Assembly: GCA_963971225.1 (NCBI GenBank)
Contig: OZ020269.1
Span: 43,855,264 to 43,919,263, forward strand
DNA: 64,000 nt
Direction: 5' to 3'
DNA from: Melieria omissa
Taxonomy: Eukaryota; Arthropoda; Insecta; Diptera; Ulidiidae
The notes under the pieces are model-generated. The model did not search any database, was not told the DNA's origin, and saw only the letters and a program-made list of their open reading frames with translations. Each line of letters opens with the position of its first letter. Within the stretch, counting starts at the first letter, position 1. Below are positions 43,091 through 54,551 of the stretch, in pieces. Both the position numbers and the translations under genes were made by a program.

Positions 43091-44619
43091 TAGAGTCCGA
43101 CCGATACCAAATTTTTTGGCCGATGCCGATTAATCGGTCAAAAGGCCGAAAATCGGCCGATGCCGATTCCATAGAAAAAAAACACGAATGAATTCAATCA
43201 AAAACACATCATATTTTATAAAACAACAAAAGGAACTATTACATACCAGGTATGCGCCTATGAAACCGGTAACGACATCTAGCGGTAAATAGCCGAATAT
43301 TTGTAAACTTCGGAACCGTACCAAATGTCATGTTTACTTCTTCTGTCATATGTCAACAATATTCAGTTCACAATTTGTCAAGTTTCATCCAACAACGCAT
43401 TGTTTGACCAAATGTCATGTTCACTTCTTCTGTCATATGTCAACAATATTCAGTTCACAATTTGTCAAGTTTCATCCAACAACGCATTGTTTGACGCTCC
43501 GGAAAATGTCGGATTACGTGCCTACAAATTACGATTTGCGGACACAGTTTATTTTGTGTTACCATTTGAAGAAAAAAACCTTCTAAAACCTGGTGAAACG
43601 GTGAACGTTACCAACAACAATTGGCCGATTTGAACCGTGCTATACGCCAAAAACGCGCAGAATATGAAGCCAGGCAACACAAAGTGATTTTCCTCGATGA
43701 CAACGCAAAGAATTGGTTGCATCGTACAACTGGGAAGCTCTTGCTCATGCGGCTTACTCACCAGACTTGGCGCCTTCGGATTATCACATGTTCGCATCGA
43801 TGGGCCACGCATTAACGGAACGGCGCTTCAATTCCCACGCAGAAGTCAAAAAATGGATCGATGATTGGTTTCAGGCAAAAGACGAAACATTTTTTTGGCG
43901 AGGCATCCATCCTGAGAGATGGGAAAAATGTGTAGCAAGCGATGGCCATTACTTTGAAGAATAAAATTGTAATCATTTCCTCACAATAAACGTGTTTTTT
44001 TCAAAAATTCGGTTTCATAGGCGCATACCTGGTATATAGTACATTTCATCACATTCCTCACAAATTAACAAACAAAAACGAGAAAATAAACAACTAAAAA
44101 CTAAATAAAATTACAAGAAAATTCAGAATTTAAATACATTAAACTAAAATTTACCCCAAATTTATAACACATAAAAATAATATTTCATCAAAATTGCTCA
44201 TTCTATTTGGCACAAGCAATTAACGAAAGACCCAATAGCCAATATAGCTGAACAAAGTGTTGATGTAGCAAAAATAGATTAAAAATATCTGTAAAATATT
44301 GTCCCCTTAAATATTTGTCATAAAATCCAAACAAATCTAAGGAGAAACCCCCTAATCAGGCAACACTGGGTTGTAACGTATAATGAAAATGTAATACATA
44401 TACAAAGCGAGATATGAAAAAGAAAGACAATGCGATTCAGCTGCAAATAAAAACAAACAAGAAATGAAAGCAAGAAAATCGACCAAAAAAACCGATGTGG
44501 CATCGGCCAAAAAAGGCCGAAGCCGATTCCTTTTTTTTTGCCGGTGCCGATACTAGCCGATGCCGATACCAATTTTATTGGCCGATACTAGCCGATGCCG
44601 ATTAATCGGTCGGACTCTA
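43091..44619. mobile_element. hAT element, TIR TAGAGTCCGACCGAT, TSD CCATCAAC
   Basis: The 15-bp ends TAGAGTCCGACCGAT and ATCGGTCGGACTCTA are inverted. CCATCAAC flanks both sides (43083-43090 and 44620-44627). Subterminal GGCCGATGCCGATT repeats are abundant at both ends. The interior contains a complete small mariner and AT-rich DNA, but no hAT transposase. Confidence 0.9.
43246..44032 (+). mobile_element. Internally deleted mariner, copy M1
   Basis: The ends CCAGGTATGCGCCTATGAAA and their complement are inverted and flanked by TA (43244-43245, 44033-44034). Inside, an N-terminal MSDYVPTNYDLRTQF start is joined, after a large deletion, to a C-terminal half with ADLNRAIRQKRAEYE, IFLDDNA (second Asp) and, one frame away, AHAAYSPDLAPSDYH (third Asp). 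The terminal block is ERWEKCVASDGHYFEE. An 84-bp segment is duplicated in tandem at about 43325-43492. The 787-bp element is non-autonomous. Confidence 0.9.
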
Positions 44620-44809
44620 CCATCAACCTCATCCAGGTCCTCGACCCAGGTGGTCGATTACTCATCCGACGAAGCTGGCAGCTTCATGTCAACTTCCGAG
44701 TTTGTCGGTGAGTTTTTCGACCACGTGGCCATGTGCATTGATGGCGTCACTGAATCCCCTTTGTCCGATGAGGAGGATTCAAACACCACGATGATTCCCA
44801 ATCCTAATA

Positions 44810-47800
44810 ATGGTGCAGATTGTACAAATTAATCTGCACCACTCCATCGCTGCCTCGGCAGCTCTTCTTCTTCGCCTGGCACAAACCGGCGAAGAAATAG
44901 CGCTGATCCAAGAACCCTGGATCATCAATGGTCGGGTTTGCGGACTCAGCCTCGATGGTTATCGGGCTGTCTATATCGAAGGGCAAGGTAATCCAAGATC
45001 CTGCATCCTCATAAGAACAATTTTAATGCTTTGCTTCTCCCCAGGTTCAGCGACGCGGATAATATGACGGTGGCTGTCACTATTGGTGGCGTAGCGACCT
45101 GGGTTGCCTCTTGCTACATGGCGCATGACCACGGCTCCACACCGCCGCACGACAAGGTGAGGCTACTGGTTTCAGAGGCCTCCCGGAGCCACGTTCCTGT
45201 CATCATCGGTGCGGACGCCAATGCCCATCACGAGATGTGGGGCAGCACCGACAACAACGAGCGGGGTGAGTCTCTTTTTGATTTATCCTTGCGCATGATC
45301 TAGTCATTGGCAACAGGGGTGACGAACCAACCTTCCTTACCTCCAATCGGAGGGAAGTCTTCGACATCACTCTTGTCAATGGCCACTCAGTTAATAGTCT
45401 TAATAATTGGAGGGTATCACATGAGTGTTCCTTCTCTGATCATAGGTACATTTGCTTCACGATTGGTGATCACGATCCCTACGAGGGTGTGGGTCCTGAT
45501 CACTATATCAATAGGAAGCGCACTGACTGGGTTAAATTTCGGGCCTGCGTCGAAGCGGGCGCGAATGCTATCCCTTCCGTTCTTGTCAACTGCACGGACA
45601 TCGAACGTGCGGTTGGCTCCGTTACTTCTCTTTTAAATTCTGCTGCCAAGGCTGCCTGCGTCCCCCTGACACCGAGAGGTAAACCAAAGCCCCGGTGGTG
45701 GAACCAGGAGATTGCGGAACTCCGCAAGCAATGCCGCAAACTTTTTAACAGGGCCAAAGTCTCCAATGACTGGGCCCCCTACAAATGTAAGCATAGGGAA
45801 TTCAAATATGCCATCAGGAAAGCCAAAAGGGTGAACTGGAGAAGTTTTTGTGAAAATATCGAAAGCTCCTCCGAGACCAGCAGACTTCGTAGGATACTCA
45901 GCTCCTCTCCCAGGCACCTGGACTGTATTCAGAATCCTCAGGGTGGCTGGACGACTTCGGGGGCTGACACGCTGGAAGTTCTGCTTGACACTCACTTTCC
46001 TGGAAGTGCATCCTTCATCGACCACGACCACAGTCCTCCTGAGGTCGACCAGGTCCTCACAGTTTCTCCTTCAACTTGGCTGACCCATTCCCATCTACAG
46101 TGGGCCATCAAGACCTTCGATCCATTCAAGTCCCCAGGACCGGATGGGATCATTCCAGCTGACATCCAACACAGCGCTGAGGCATTAATGCCTCGGCTGC
46201 TACGCATATACAACGCTTGTCTGGATCTCTCCTACATTCCCCTCAGTTGGAGAGAATCTAGAGTGGCTTTGATTCCTAAGGCGGGGAAGTCGTCCCATGT
46301 TAAGGCTAAGGACTACAGGCCCATCTGCCTATCCTCTTTCCTTCTCAAAACCTTCGAAAGGGTTCTAGATCACCAAATCAGGAACTCTATCGATCCATCT
46401 CTCCTTTCTCAGTCGCAACATGCCTACACTAGGGACAAGTCTGTCGAAACTGCTTTACACTCGCTTCTCGAGACGGTCGATAGATCTCTCGTGCATAAGG
46501 AGTAGACTTTGACAGCGTTCCTCGATATTGAAGGGGCCTTTAACAACGTCTGTCCACAGGGGGTCCTTAGGGCACTCTTCAATCTGAACCTGGACTCAAA
46601 GCTGATCAGATTTGTCGAGAGCTGCTTAGTATGCGTGTTGTCAGCGCCTCTATTGGAAACACTCGCATCAAGCGCATGGTCAGGAGGGGCACACCGCAGG
46701 GCGGCGTGCTTTCTCCTCTGATCTGGAATCTGGCAGTAAACTCTCTCTTACACCGGCTGGACAATACTGGTTGAAGAATTGTGGCGTACGCGGACGACAT
46801 TGCGATTGCAGTCTCCGGAAAATATCTCTCCACTCTCTCTGATAGACTTGGTTATGCACTTAGAATTCTATCCCAATGGTGCCGTGAATTTGGCCTTGAC
46901 GTCAATCCCTCCAAAACCGAGGTCATGCTCTTTAGCAGGAAGTACAAGATACCTCGGTTCGTACTTCCCATTCTGAACGGCGTTAGACTTAACCTCAGCA
47001 ACAATGTTAGGTATCTTGGTCTAATACTTGACTCTAAACTGAATTGGAAGGCCAACATTGCTGAAAGGACGTGGAAAGCCTCGTGTGCTCTCTACTGCTG
47101 TAAACGAGCTTTAGGCGCAAGATGGGGACTCCAACCTCGTGTTGTGTCGTGGCTTTACTCGGCAGTGGTTGAGCCAAACCTCCTTTATGGTGCCGTCTTT
47201 TGGTGGCCGGCCATTAGCAAGGCGGTCAACCTGAAACCTCTTGACAAAGTCAGGAGGATGGCGGCCCTTCTGGTTACTGGGGCTCTCCGTACTACACCCA
47301 CCAAAGCACTGTACACCCTCCTCCACTGGCTCCCAACTGCACAACGGGTCAAATTACACGCGAAGTGTTCTGCAGTCAGACTTGAATGGACAGACAGAAT
47401 GGACAGGTACCGAGCTAGCGACCGATGACTACATCAACTTCTTTACCGACGGCTCCAAATTGGATAACAAGGTTGGCTGCAGGATTTTCTGCAGCCAACT
47501 GGGGCTTCGACTCTCCTTCCGCTTGCCTGATCACTGCAGTGTCTTCCAGGCGGAGGTAATGGCCATATATCAGGCCTCCATCTGGCTTACTCGCGACAGC
47601 GCGCACAGGGCAGATAGCCACATTTACTCAGACAGTCAGGCAGCTATCAAGTCGCTCGCAAGGGCGACCACCTCATCTAAGCTGGTCCTGGACTGCCGTG
47701 AGTCTCTAAACGCCTTAGCCAGACGCTCCAATGTCTCACTACTCTGGGTGCCAGGGCACAGGGTCATCGTAGGCAACTGCGAGGCGGACGAATTAGCCAG

Positions 47801-48260
47801 AGCGGGTACGTTGCACTCCGGTGCTTCGTCCTTCCTCGCTGTTGGAGCTCCTCTTGCATCAGTTAAACTGATGCTCAAGCAGTTTTACTATAAAATAGCA
47901 AACGATTTGTGGTCTGAGGAACAGACCTGCAACATCTCCCGACAAACCTGGCCAACTTTCAACCTGAAACGGACAAATCAGCTGCTCAACCTCAGTCGTC
48001 ACTCGATAAGTTTAACGGTCTCGGTGCTTACGGTACACTGTATCATGGGTAAGCACGCTGAAAGACTGGGTCTGCAATCCAACGACCTATGTCGAGGATG
48101 CGGCTCTGAGGAGGAGGACGAAACCGTTCTCCACCTGCTATGTCAATGTCCTTCTTTAGCCAGAAGAAGATTTAACTGGATTTTAACTGGACTATCTCCT
48201 CTGAATATCAGGGACATAGCCAGATTCATCATGGAATCTTCATGGTTCCAGGCGCGTTAA
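44810..48260 (+). pseudogene. LINE ORF2: endonuclease, RT, RNase H; at least six breaks
   Basis: The apurinic endonuclease starts with VQINLHHSIAASAALL and EIALIQEPW, shifts frame near 45050, and has GADANAHHEMWGS (catalytic Asp, Asn and His region). Stops or shifts occur near 45302. RT spans about 45490-47240: SPGPDGIIPADI, LIPKAGKSSHVKAKDYRPI, a TAG at 46503, FLDIEGAFNNV, GTPQGGVLSPL in a shifted frame, and the catalytic YADD at about 46785. RNase H begins with FFTDGSKLDNKVG at about 47440 and includes HIYSDSQAAIKSL and LLWVPGHRVIVGNCEADELA. The C-terminal knuckle is CRGCGSEEEDETVLHLLCQC. Confidence 0.85.
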
Positions 48261-48582
48261 GGGGGAGTCGCGCCATCCACTGTGGTATCACAACGGGCCA
48301 ATAGTTGTGCCTACGTGAGCTTTTTCACATTGAAGGCTGCCACTCCAACCTAACCTAACCTAAGGGAAATTAAAAAAAACTATTGCTGGCTTTAATGAAT
48401 AAAATGCGAAGTTCCTTTGATTACTGAATAGGATATAAATTTGTGTGAACCTTTGCACGGGTGATAGAAACGCCGTTCGTAAGTTAAAAATTGATTTTGA
48501 TTTAAAAAAATTGTACCGTATTGGAATTATACTGAAAAAGTGAGTCCCAATCTTTGTGCGCGGACGAAAGTGAGGTGACTAT

Positions 48583-49941
48583 ATGAGTGACAGTGAACTA
48601 GAAGATTTACTGGAAAAATTTCGAGATATAAAATTCAGTAGGTTAGACCACCGGGAAGGGAATCAGTCTAAGGGATCAGAATCTGAGATAGAGAGAGCAA
48701 ATATGGGAATAAACCCGGAACAGCTAAAGGCGGTGGTGGAAGCGGCTGTGAACAGTGCGCTTGCCTTGCAAGAGAGGAGTTTTGATAGCAAATTACAAGA
48801 CATTAGCAGTCGTTTGAATAGGGTCAGTGTCAGTACGCCTGTGGTAGAAACCTACACAGAGGCGGAAATCCGAGCAGACGTCACATGCAGTGAGACACTG
48901 GATATCGTCAAGTCCTTGCCGGACTTTGAGGGAAAACAGGAGACATACGTCTCATGGAGAAAAGCGGCACACACCGCTTATAAGATTTACGAAAAGTGCG
49001 AGGGCAGCTCAAAACATTATCAGGCTTTGGGGATAATACGAAACAAAATTAAGGGGTCAGCTGACATGGTACTGGCATCGTTTAATACTCCCTTGAATTT
49101 CAAGGCAATGATAAATAGGATCGATTTCACGTAAGCTGACAGGCGCCCCATATACTTAATAGAACAGGAAATGCCGACGCTCAGACAGGGAAACATGAAG
49201 CTATTACAGTATTACGACGAAGTAGAAAAGAAACTTACATTGCTTACGAATAAGACGATAATGACCTACGACAATACCGTGGCTGCGTCGCTTAACGAAA
49301 AATACCGAATGGATGCACTGCGAGTATTCATTTCGGGAGCAAGGAAGTCATTGAGTGACGTTCTCTTCTCAGCTAGACCAAAGGATCTTCCTTCCGCTTT
49401 GGCCTTGGCTCAAGAAGTGGAATCGAATCATGAACGTTACACGTTCGCGAGCAGTTTCGCTAGGAGTGTAGAGGAAAGGGCTGAAAGGAACGAACAGAGG
49501 CAACAGGTCAGAGGAAACAATATGGCAAGGGATATCGGTAACTATCAACAAGGAAAGAATCCCTATATTAATAAACGACAGGAGCACTCTGGCGGAGCTC
49601 CACCTAAACAAAAACCGGAACCGGTACAGCCGATGGATGTTGATACTTCGCAGCAGTTTAGGCAGCCCACGCAGTATCAGCCCAATAATCACACATCTCA
49701 GGGTCCGGTGCAGCACTTTGGTAACCAGGGCCAGTGGCAGGCAGGGAAAAGGCCGAATAGTGGGTCGGCAAGATTCACGGGACCGAAACAGCAGAGGGTT
49801 AATTACATTGCGCACGGTGAAAATCAGGCGGAGAATGACTACCAGGCGGTAGCGGAGTCGGAAATATCAGCAGTTGATGAAGAGCTTACTGATCCGGACC
49901 AGATACATTTTTTAGACAGAGCTCCCTGCTGCCGTTCATAG
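48583..49941 (+). pseudogene. gypsy3 gag, one in-frame stop
   Basis: ATG at 48583 opens a gag of about 450 codons. Residues 1-100 are acidic and helical; the capsid begins at about residue 105 with LPDFEGKQETYVSWRKAAHTA. A TAA at 49132 breaks it, and the same frame continues from 49135 through DALRVFISGARKSL, a Gln/Pro-rich region and an ADP-like ending HFLDRAPCC. The end FLDxAPCC overlaps the pol start in another frame, so pol is expected by ribosomal frameshift near 49935. There is no CCHC knuckle, as in other errantiviruses. Confidence 0.8.
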
Positions 49942-49959
49942 AAAGAACGATTGCAGGGA

Positions 49960-52316
49960 AAAAGATAAATTATTAATCGATACAGGGGCATCCAAAAACT
50001 ATATCAAGCCTCTAAGAGTGCTTACCTTTGAAAAAAACACGTTTATTGTGAGGAAATGATTACAATTGTATTCTTCAAAATAATAGCCATCGCTTGCTAC
50101 ACATTTTTCCCATCTCTCAGGATGGATGCCTCGCCAAAAAAATGTTTCGTCTTTTGCCTGAAACCAATCATCGATCCATTTTTTGACTTCTGCGTGAGAA
50201 TTGAAGCGCCGTTCCGTTAATGCGTGGCCCATCGATGCGAACATGTGATAATCCGAAGGCGCCAAGTCTGGTGAGTAAGCCGCATGAGCAAGAGCTTCCC
50301 AGTTGTACGATGCAACCAATTCTTTGCGTTGTCATCGAGGAAAATCACTTTGTGTTGCCTGGCTTCATATTCTGCGCGTTTTTGGCGTATAGCACGGTTC
50401 AAATCGGCCAATTGTTGTTGGTAACGTTCACCGTTTCACCAGGTTTTAGAAGGTTTTTTTCTTCAAATGGTAACACAAAATAAACTGTGTCCGCAAATCG
50501 TAATTTGTAGGCACGTAATCCGACATTTTCCGGAGCGTCAAACAATGCGTTGTTGGATGAAACTTGACAAATTGTGAACTGAATATTGTTGACATATGAC
50601 AGAAGAAGTGAACATGACATTTGGTCAAACAATGCGTTGTTGGATGAAACTTGACAAATTGTGAACTGAATATTGTTGACATATGACAGAAGAAGTAAAC
50701 ATGACATTTGGTAGGGTTCCGAAGTTTATAAATATTCGGCTATTTACCGCTAGATGTCGTTACCGGTTTCATAGGCGCATACCTGGTATGCACGTAATAC
50801 CAGTTGAAAATCCTTTCTAGTGAAGTCTATTCATGGCTTCAATAGTATTAAGGAAAAATGCATCGTCAATTTATTCGGCACGAGTAGTGTCTTCTTCATT
50901 CTTCCCTGTCTTTCAACGTTCGATGGACTAATTGGCCTTGACCTGCTAACGCGGACGGATGCCACACTAGATTTTAGGAACGAAAAAATACAGACTAACT
51001 CCGGCTCCGACAGGATACAATTTCTAAAGTGTGTTAATGTAAATGTCACACAGGCGGAAGATATAGAGGTGCCTCAGGTAGTAAGAAGTCAGTTTCAGAA
51101 AATGCTAAAAAATTTTATGGGGGTTTTCTCAGATACTAACGAGTCACTCCCTTTCAACACCAACATCGTAGCCACTATTCGCACCGAAAAGGGTGACCCA
51201 GTCTACTCGAAGGTATACCCTTATCCAATGGGGGTAGCAGATTTTGTAAACACCGAAATACATGACTTATTAGAGAATTGGATAATTAGACCATCCAGGT
51301 CACCCTATAACAATCCAATTTGGGTTGTGGATAAAAAGAGAACAAACGAACAGGGGAATGCAAAAAAACGCCTCGTCATTGACTTTAGAAAATTAAACCA
51401 AAAAACTGTTGATGACAAATATCCGATTCCAAATATAACGGTAATATTGTCGAACCTGGGAAAAGCCAGGTACTTCACAACGCTTGATCTGAAATCGGGT
51501 TTTCACCAAATATTGCTCGCAGAGGCAGATAGGAAAAAACCGCTTTTTCAGTGGGAAATGGGATGTACGAATTCTGTAGGCTTCCGTTTGGCCTAAAGAA
51601 TGCGCCCATCATTTTCCAGAGGGCCATCGACGACGTACTACGAGAACAAATAGGGAAGCCATGCTATGTATACATCGATGATGTAATTATTTTTTCGGAA
51701 AGTGCGGGGGAACATGTCGAACATATAAAATGGGTGTTGAGCAAATTATATGAAGCAAATATGAGGATATCGCGCGAGAAATCGCACTTCTTTAAGGAAA
51801 GCGTCGAATACCTAGGCTTCGTTGTGTCCAGGGGTGGTATTAAAACAAGTCCCAGTAAGGTAGACGCGATTCGTAACTACGCGCAACCTGCTACACTGTT
51901 CAATGTTAGATCAGTTTTGGGACTCGCGAGCTATTATCGATGCTTCATCAAAGACTTCGCTTCGATAGCAAAACATCTAACTGATATTTTGAAAGGAGAA
52001 AATGGTAGGGTCTGCGCCACAAAATCTAAGAAAATAAAAGGAGACTTAAATGAAAAGGAAATATAGGCATTTAACAAGTTAAAAGAGGTCCTGATATCAG
52101 AGGAAGTCATGCTCCTCTATCCTGACTTCACGAAGCCATTCGATTTAACAACGGATGCTTCATCATTGGGTTTGGGGGCCGTGTCGCAAGATGGGCGGCC
52201 AATCACCATGATTTCGAGAACTCTAAGGGATCGGGAGCTAAATTTCGCAACTAATGAACGCGAGTTGCTTGCCATTGTATGGGCTCTAAGAAGCCTTCGC
52301 AATTATCTTTACGGCG
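49960..52316 (+). pseudogene. gypsy3 protease, RT and start of RNase H
   Basis: Protease starts at LLIDTGASKNYIKP (about 49970) and is split by mariner M2. It resumes at about 50790, with FDGLIGLDLL as the C-terminal block. RT follows: KVYPYPMGVADFV, WIIRPSRSPYNNPIWVV, VIDFRKLNQKT, TTLDLKSGFHQI, a frame change at about 51548, LPFGLKNAPIIFQRA and an intact YIDD at about 51666. The connection has LASYYRCFIKDF. A TAG at about 52064 interrupts the frame. RNase H has [12 protein letters not shown] and [21 protein letters not shown], where the Transib is inserted. Confidence 0.85.
50025..50786 (-). mobile_element. Internally deleted mariner, copy M2
   Basis: Reverse copy of M1 with the same large internal deletion, the same 84-bp tandem duplication and the same frame break after IFLDDNA. 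The right end has the full TIR and TA; the left end keeps only CC next to TA (50023-50024), having lost about 24 bp of its TIR. It lies in the gypsy3 protease. Confidence 0.9.
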
Positions 52317-52682
52317 CACAGTGGGGTATTGACCATTGAAAACGGCGATCAATTCTCCTGAGCTATTAAAATTAATGTAAAGTATTTTTTTACATAGATG
52401 AAACATATATAAGACAAATTGAAAAAAAAAAACCAACGAGGCATCGTATGGACCTTCACCAGGCATCTCGAAGATTTGGACTTCGCTGATGACATCTGCC
52501 TCCTCTCGCACAAACTCTCCGATATGCAAGCAAAAGCCGACTGCCTGGTCGCGCTGGCACGCACCGTCGCACAGTGGGGTATTGACCATTGAAAACGGCG
52601 ATCAATTCTCCTGAGCTATTAAAATGAATGTAAAGTATTTTTTTACATAGATGAAACATATATAAGACAAATTGAAAAAAAA
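52317..52682. repeat. Duplicated Transib left end with LINE filler
   Basis: The first roughly 115 bases (52317-52431) are repeated at 52570-52683 with a single visible difference early in the copy. The second copy is preceded by CGTCG, another GC-rich 5-mer, instead of CGGCG. The 130 bases between the copies are LINE coding sequence. Confidence 0.8.
52438..52564 (+). pseudogene. LINE reverse transcriptase scrap
   Basis: One frame reads RHLEDLDFADDICLLSHKL followed by QAKADCLVALA. FADD is the RT catalytic motif of a non-LTR element different from the LINE at 41374. Only about 42 codons survive. Confidence 0.65.
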
Positions 52683-52776
52683 AGTTGTTGTTTTTTTATT
52701 AAATTTATTCAATTTAAGTAAATATTTCATGTTTTGGGCTTCTCACACTAGAATTATTAAATGTCATCGCTATTAT

Positions 52777-52850
52777 TATCATCAATATCATCATCATCGT
52801 CATCATCATCATCATCATCATTATCATCATCATCATCATCATCATCATCA
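52777..52850 (+). repeat. (TCA)n microsatellite
   Basis: About 24 imperfect trinucleotide units. It creates poly-Ser and poly-His frames that are not genes. Confidence 0.9.
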
Positions 52851-52914
52851 AACGCAATATCATTACCAGACTGGAAATTAGTATTATCTGTTGAAGTTTT
52901 TACAGATGGTGATT

Positions 52915-53415
52915 TTAAAAGTTCAATAGCTGATAGTGGTAGGTGTTGAATCTTTTTTCCTTAAGTTTCCTTAAACTTGATAAAATTGGATCGGAAGCAA
53001 CAAGAAATCGATGCAAAATATCATGATTGGTTTTTTCTCGACTAGTCTTGCGTGTAAAATGTTCTCTGTATTTGTTAAATTCTTTATTCAGTGCTTCTTG
53101 AGCTTCTTCAGTTAATTGGCCAATTGGTAACAGAGCGTGGTGTATTATTTCTGGCCCATGAATTAGAAATTTGTGCACCGTAGGTGGCATATTGCACCAT
53201 GGATACTTTGATACAAAATATCTCGCAGTATCATGTGCGACATTATTAAAATTTGTTGTATCATTATCCGCCGCACCAGTACGATGTTTAATCTCTTCTC
53301 TTAAAAACTTGAATTTATCTTGTAACCTCTCAAACCCTGAGTTTTTCATAATGTCATAGAGACTTTGGCGTGAAATGAAAATCGTGTTTGATGTGGTTCC
53401 TACAAAAACAAACAT
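52915..53415 (-). pseudogene. Transib transposase C-terminal fragment
   Basis: A minus-strand frame of about 160 codons contains YPWCNMPPTVHKFLIHG, LLPIGQLTEEAQEALNKEF and HDILHRFLVASDPILSSL. I recognise this as the C-terminal catalytic region of Transib transposases, the RAG1-related family. The EEAxEAxNK block should carry the catalytic Glu. The N-terminal two thirds with the two catalytic Asp are missing, so the element cannot move on its own. Its position inside Transib-type termini supports the call. Confidence 0.65.
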
Positions 53416-53705
53416 TTTCGTGTTATCAAAGAGCTAAAAGGTAATATTTTTTTCCTTTTACCTTTCCCAAGTTACGTTGACATCACTTTTATTGTTATTA
53501 GCACGAATGATAAAACAGGCGCACGTTGACACAACCAAAACAACAATTATACCAAATAAACAGAAACAGAAGAAGGAAGAATTCAAAAGTACACTATAAT
53601 CTGCATAACGCGACTTCTATCCTTCTACTTATATCCTTATATAGAAGCCTACACATACCTTGTGACCGAAAAGTTTCCGGAAATTTTAAATAAAACGCAA
53701 AATTC

Positions 53706-54426
53706 TTAATCTTCATCAATATTTATTTTATCTCCTTCAAAATATGCTCCATTAGAAGCGATACACATATGCCAACTTTTCTTCCAATCATCAAAACATT
53801 TTTTATAGGCGCTTTCCGGTATGGCTTTGAGTTCCCTCTGCGAATTATGTTTTACGTCTTCTATGGATGCAAAACGCGTTCCTCTGAGTGGTAATTTGAG
53901 TTTGGGAAACAGGAAAAAGTCACACGGTGCAAGATCAGGTGAATACGGTGGCTGTTCGATGGTATTTATTGAATGTTTGGCCTTAAAATCGTTGATAATG
54001 TTGGCTCGGTGCGAGGGAGCATTATCGTCATAAAAAATCCATGAATTATCCTTCCACAATTGAGGCCGTTTACGGCGGATATTTTCACGCAAACGTCTTA
54101 AAACAGTCAAATAATAGTCTTTACCGACTGTTTGTCCTTCAGACGAATTCATGATGCACCCCACCACGAATATCGAAGAAAACAATCGGCATTACCTTGA
54201 TTTTCGAGCGACTTTGTCGTGGTTTTTTCGGTTTCGGCTCGTCTTTTCCTCTCCATTCCGATGATTGTTGGCTTGTTTGCATGTCGTACTCGTAGACCCA
54301 TGTCTCGTCACCAGTTATGATGCGTTCCATGAAAGTTGGATCGGAATTGGCACGATCAAGCACGTCCAAAGAGACCTGTTCACGGTACTCATTTTGAAGA
54401 AAATTCTCAACAAAATCGCAACGCAC
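53706..54426 (-). pseudogene. Mariner DD34D transposase, truncated and frameshifted
   Basis: The frame begins inside the DNA-binding linker (RCDFVENFLQNEYREQV); the N-terminal helix-turn-helix of 100 or so residues is missing. The catalytic blocks are ITGDETWVYEYD, YDDNAPSHRANI and PYSPDLAPCDFFLFPKL. I count 34 residues between the second and third Asp. A frame change at about 54150-54160 separates the first block from the rest. The C-terminus reads CFDDWKKSWHMCIASNGAYF. Confidence 0.8.
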
Positions 54427-54551
54427 TACTGAGGTGAACTGGTTTCAACAGCTGCCGTAAACAAACTGTCAGACAGATCGCGCTCATTTTTGGCATAGTA
54501 ATTAAGGACAGTGCTACCAACCTACAGAAATTTAAAATATCGAAAAATATA

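Larger units (their letters stand above)
41870..44825 (+). pseudogene. LINE ORF1 (DUF4780-like), split by a hAT
   Basis: From about 41870 a Pro/Ser/Lys-rich N-terminus leads to a central block DPRTLSDKDKAALLWAQQ. It then continues with KPQRPFREVVKGGLIWAIID and DVGWYQGHVKLIACADQRSA, where the frame changes at about 42735. The continuation holds IPNRPRAKAWIPANP and LPAHDWKVVKVASR, which I recognise as the DUF4780-type domain of insect LINE ORF1 proteins, and shifts again near 42945. It is cut at 43090 and resumes at 44628 with a Ser/Asp-rich C-terminus that ends near 44831, overlapping the start of ORF2. Confidence 0.7.
41374..48362 (+). mobile_element. Apparently full-length LINE (I/LOA group) with (CCTAA)n tail, TSD AGGGAAATT
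   Basis: AGGGAAATT stands at 41365-41373 and 48363-48371, bracketing a 5' UTR, ORF1, ORF2 and a CCAACCTAACCTAACCTAA tail. After removing the nested hAT at 43091-44619 the LINE is about 5.5 kb. ORF2 has endonuclease, RT, RNase H and a terminal zinc knuckle, which places it in the RNase H-bearing I/LOA group. Frameshifts and stops make it inactive. Confidence 0.85.

Noticed and set aside
44318..44572. 84-codon minus-strand hydrophobic frame
   Set aside because: AT-rich interior and terminal repeats of a hAT; no conservation or domain.
52672..52949. Poly-His and poly-Ser frames
   Set aside because: Produced by the (TCA)n microsatellite at 52777-52850.
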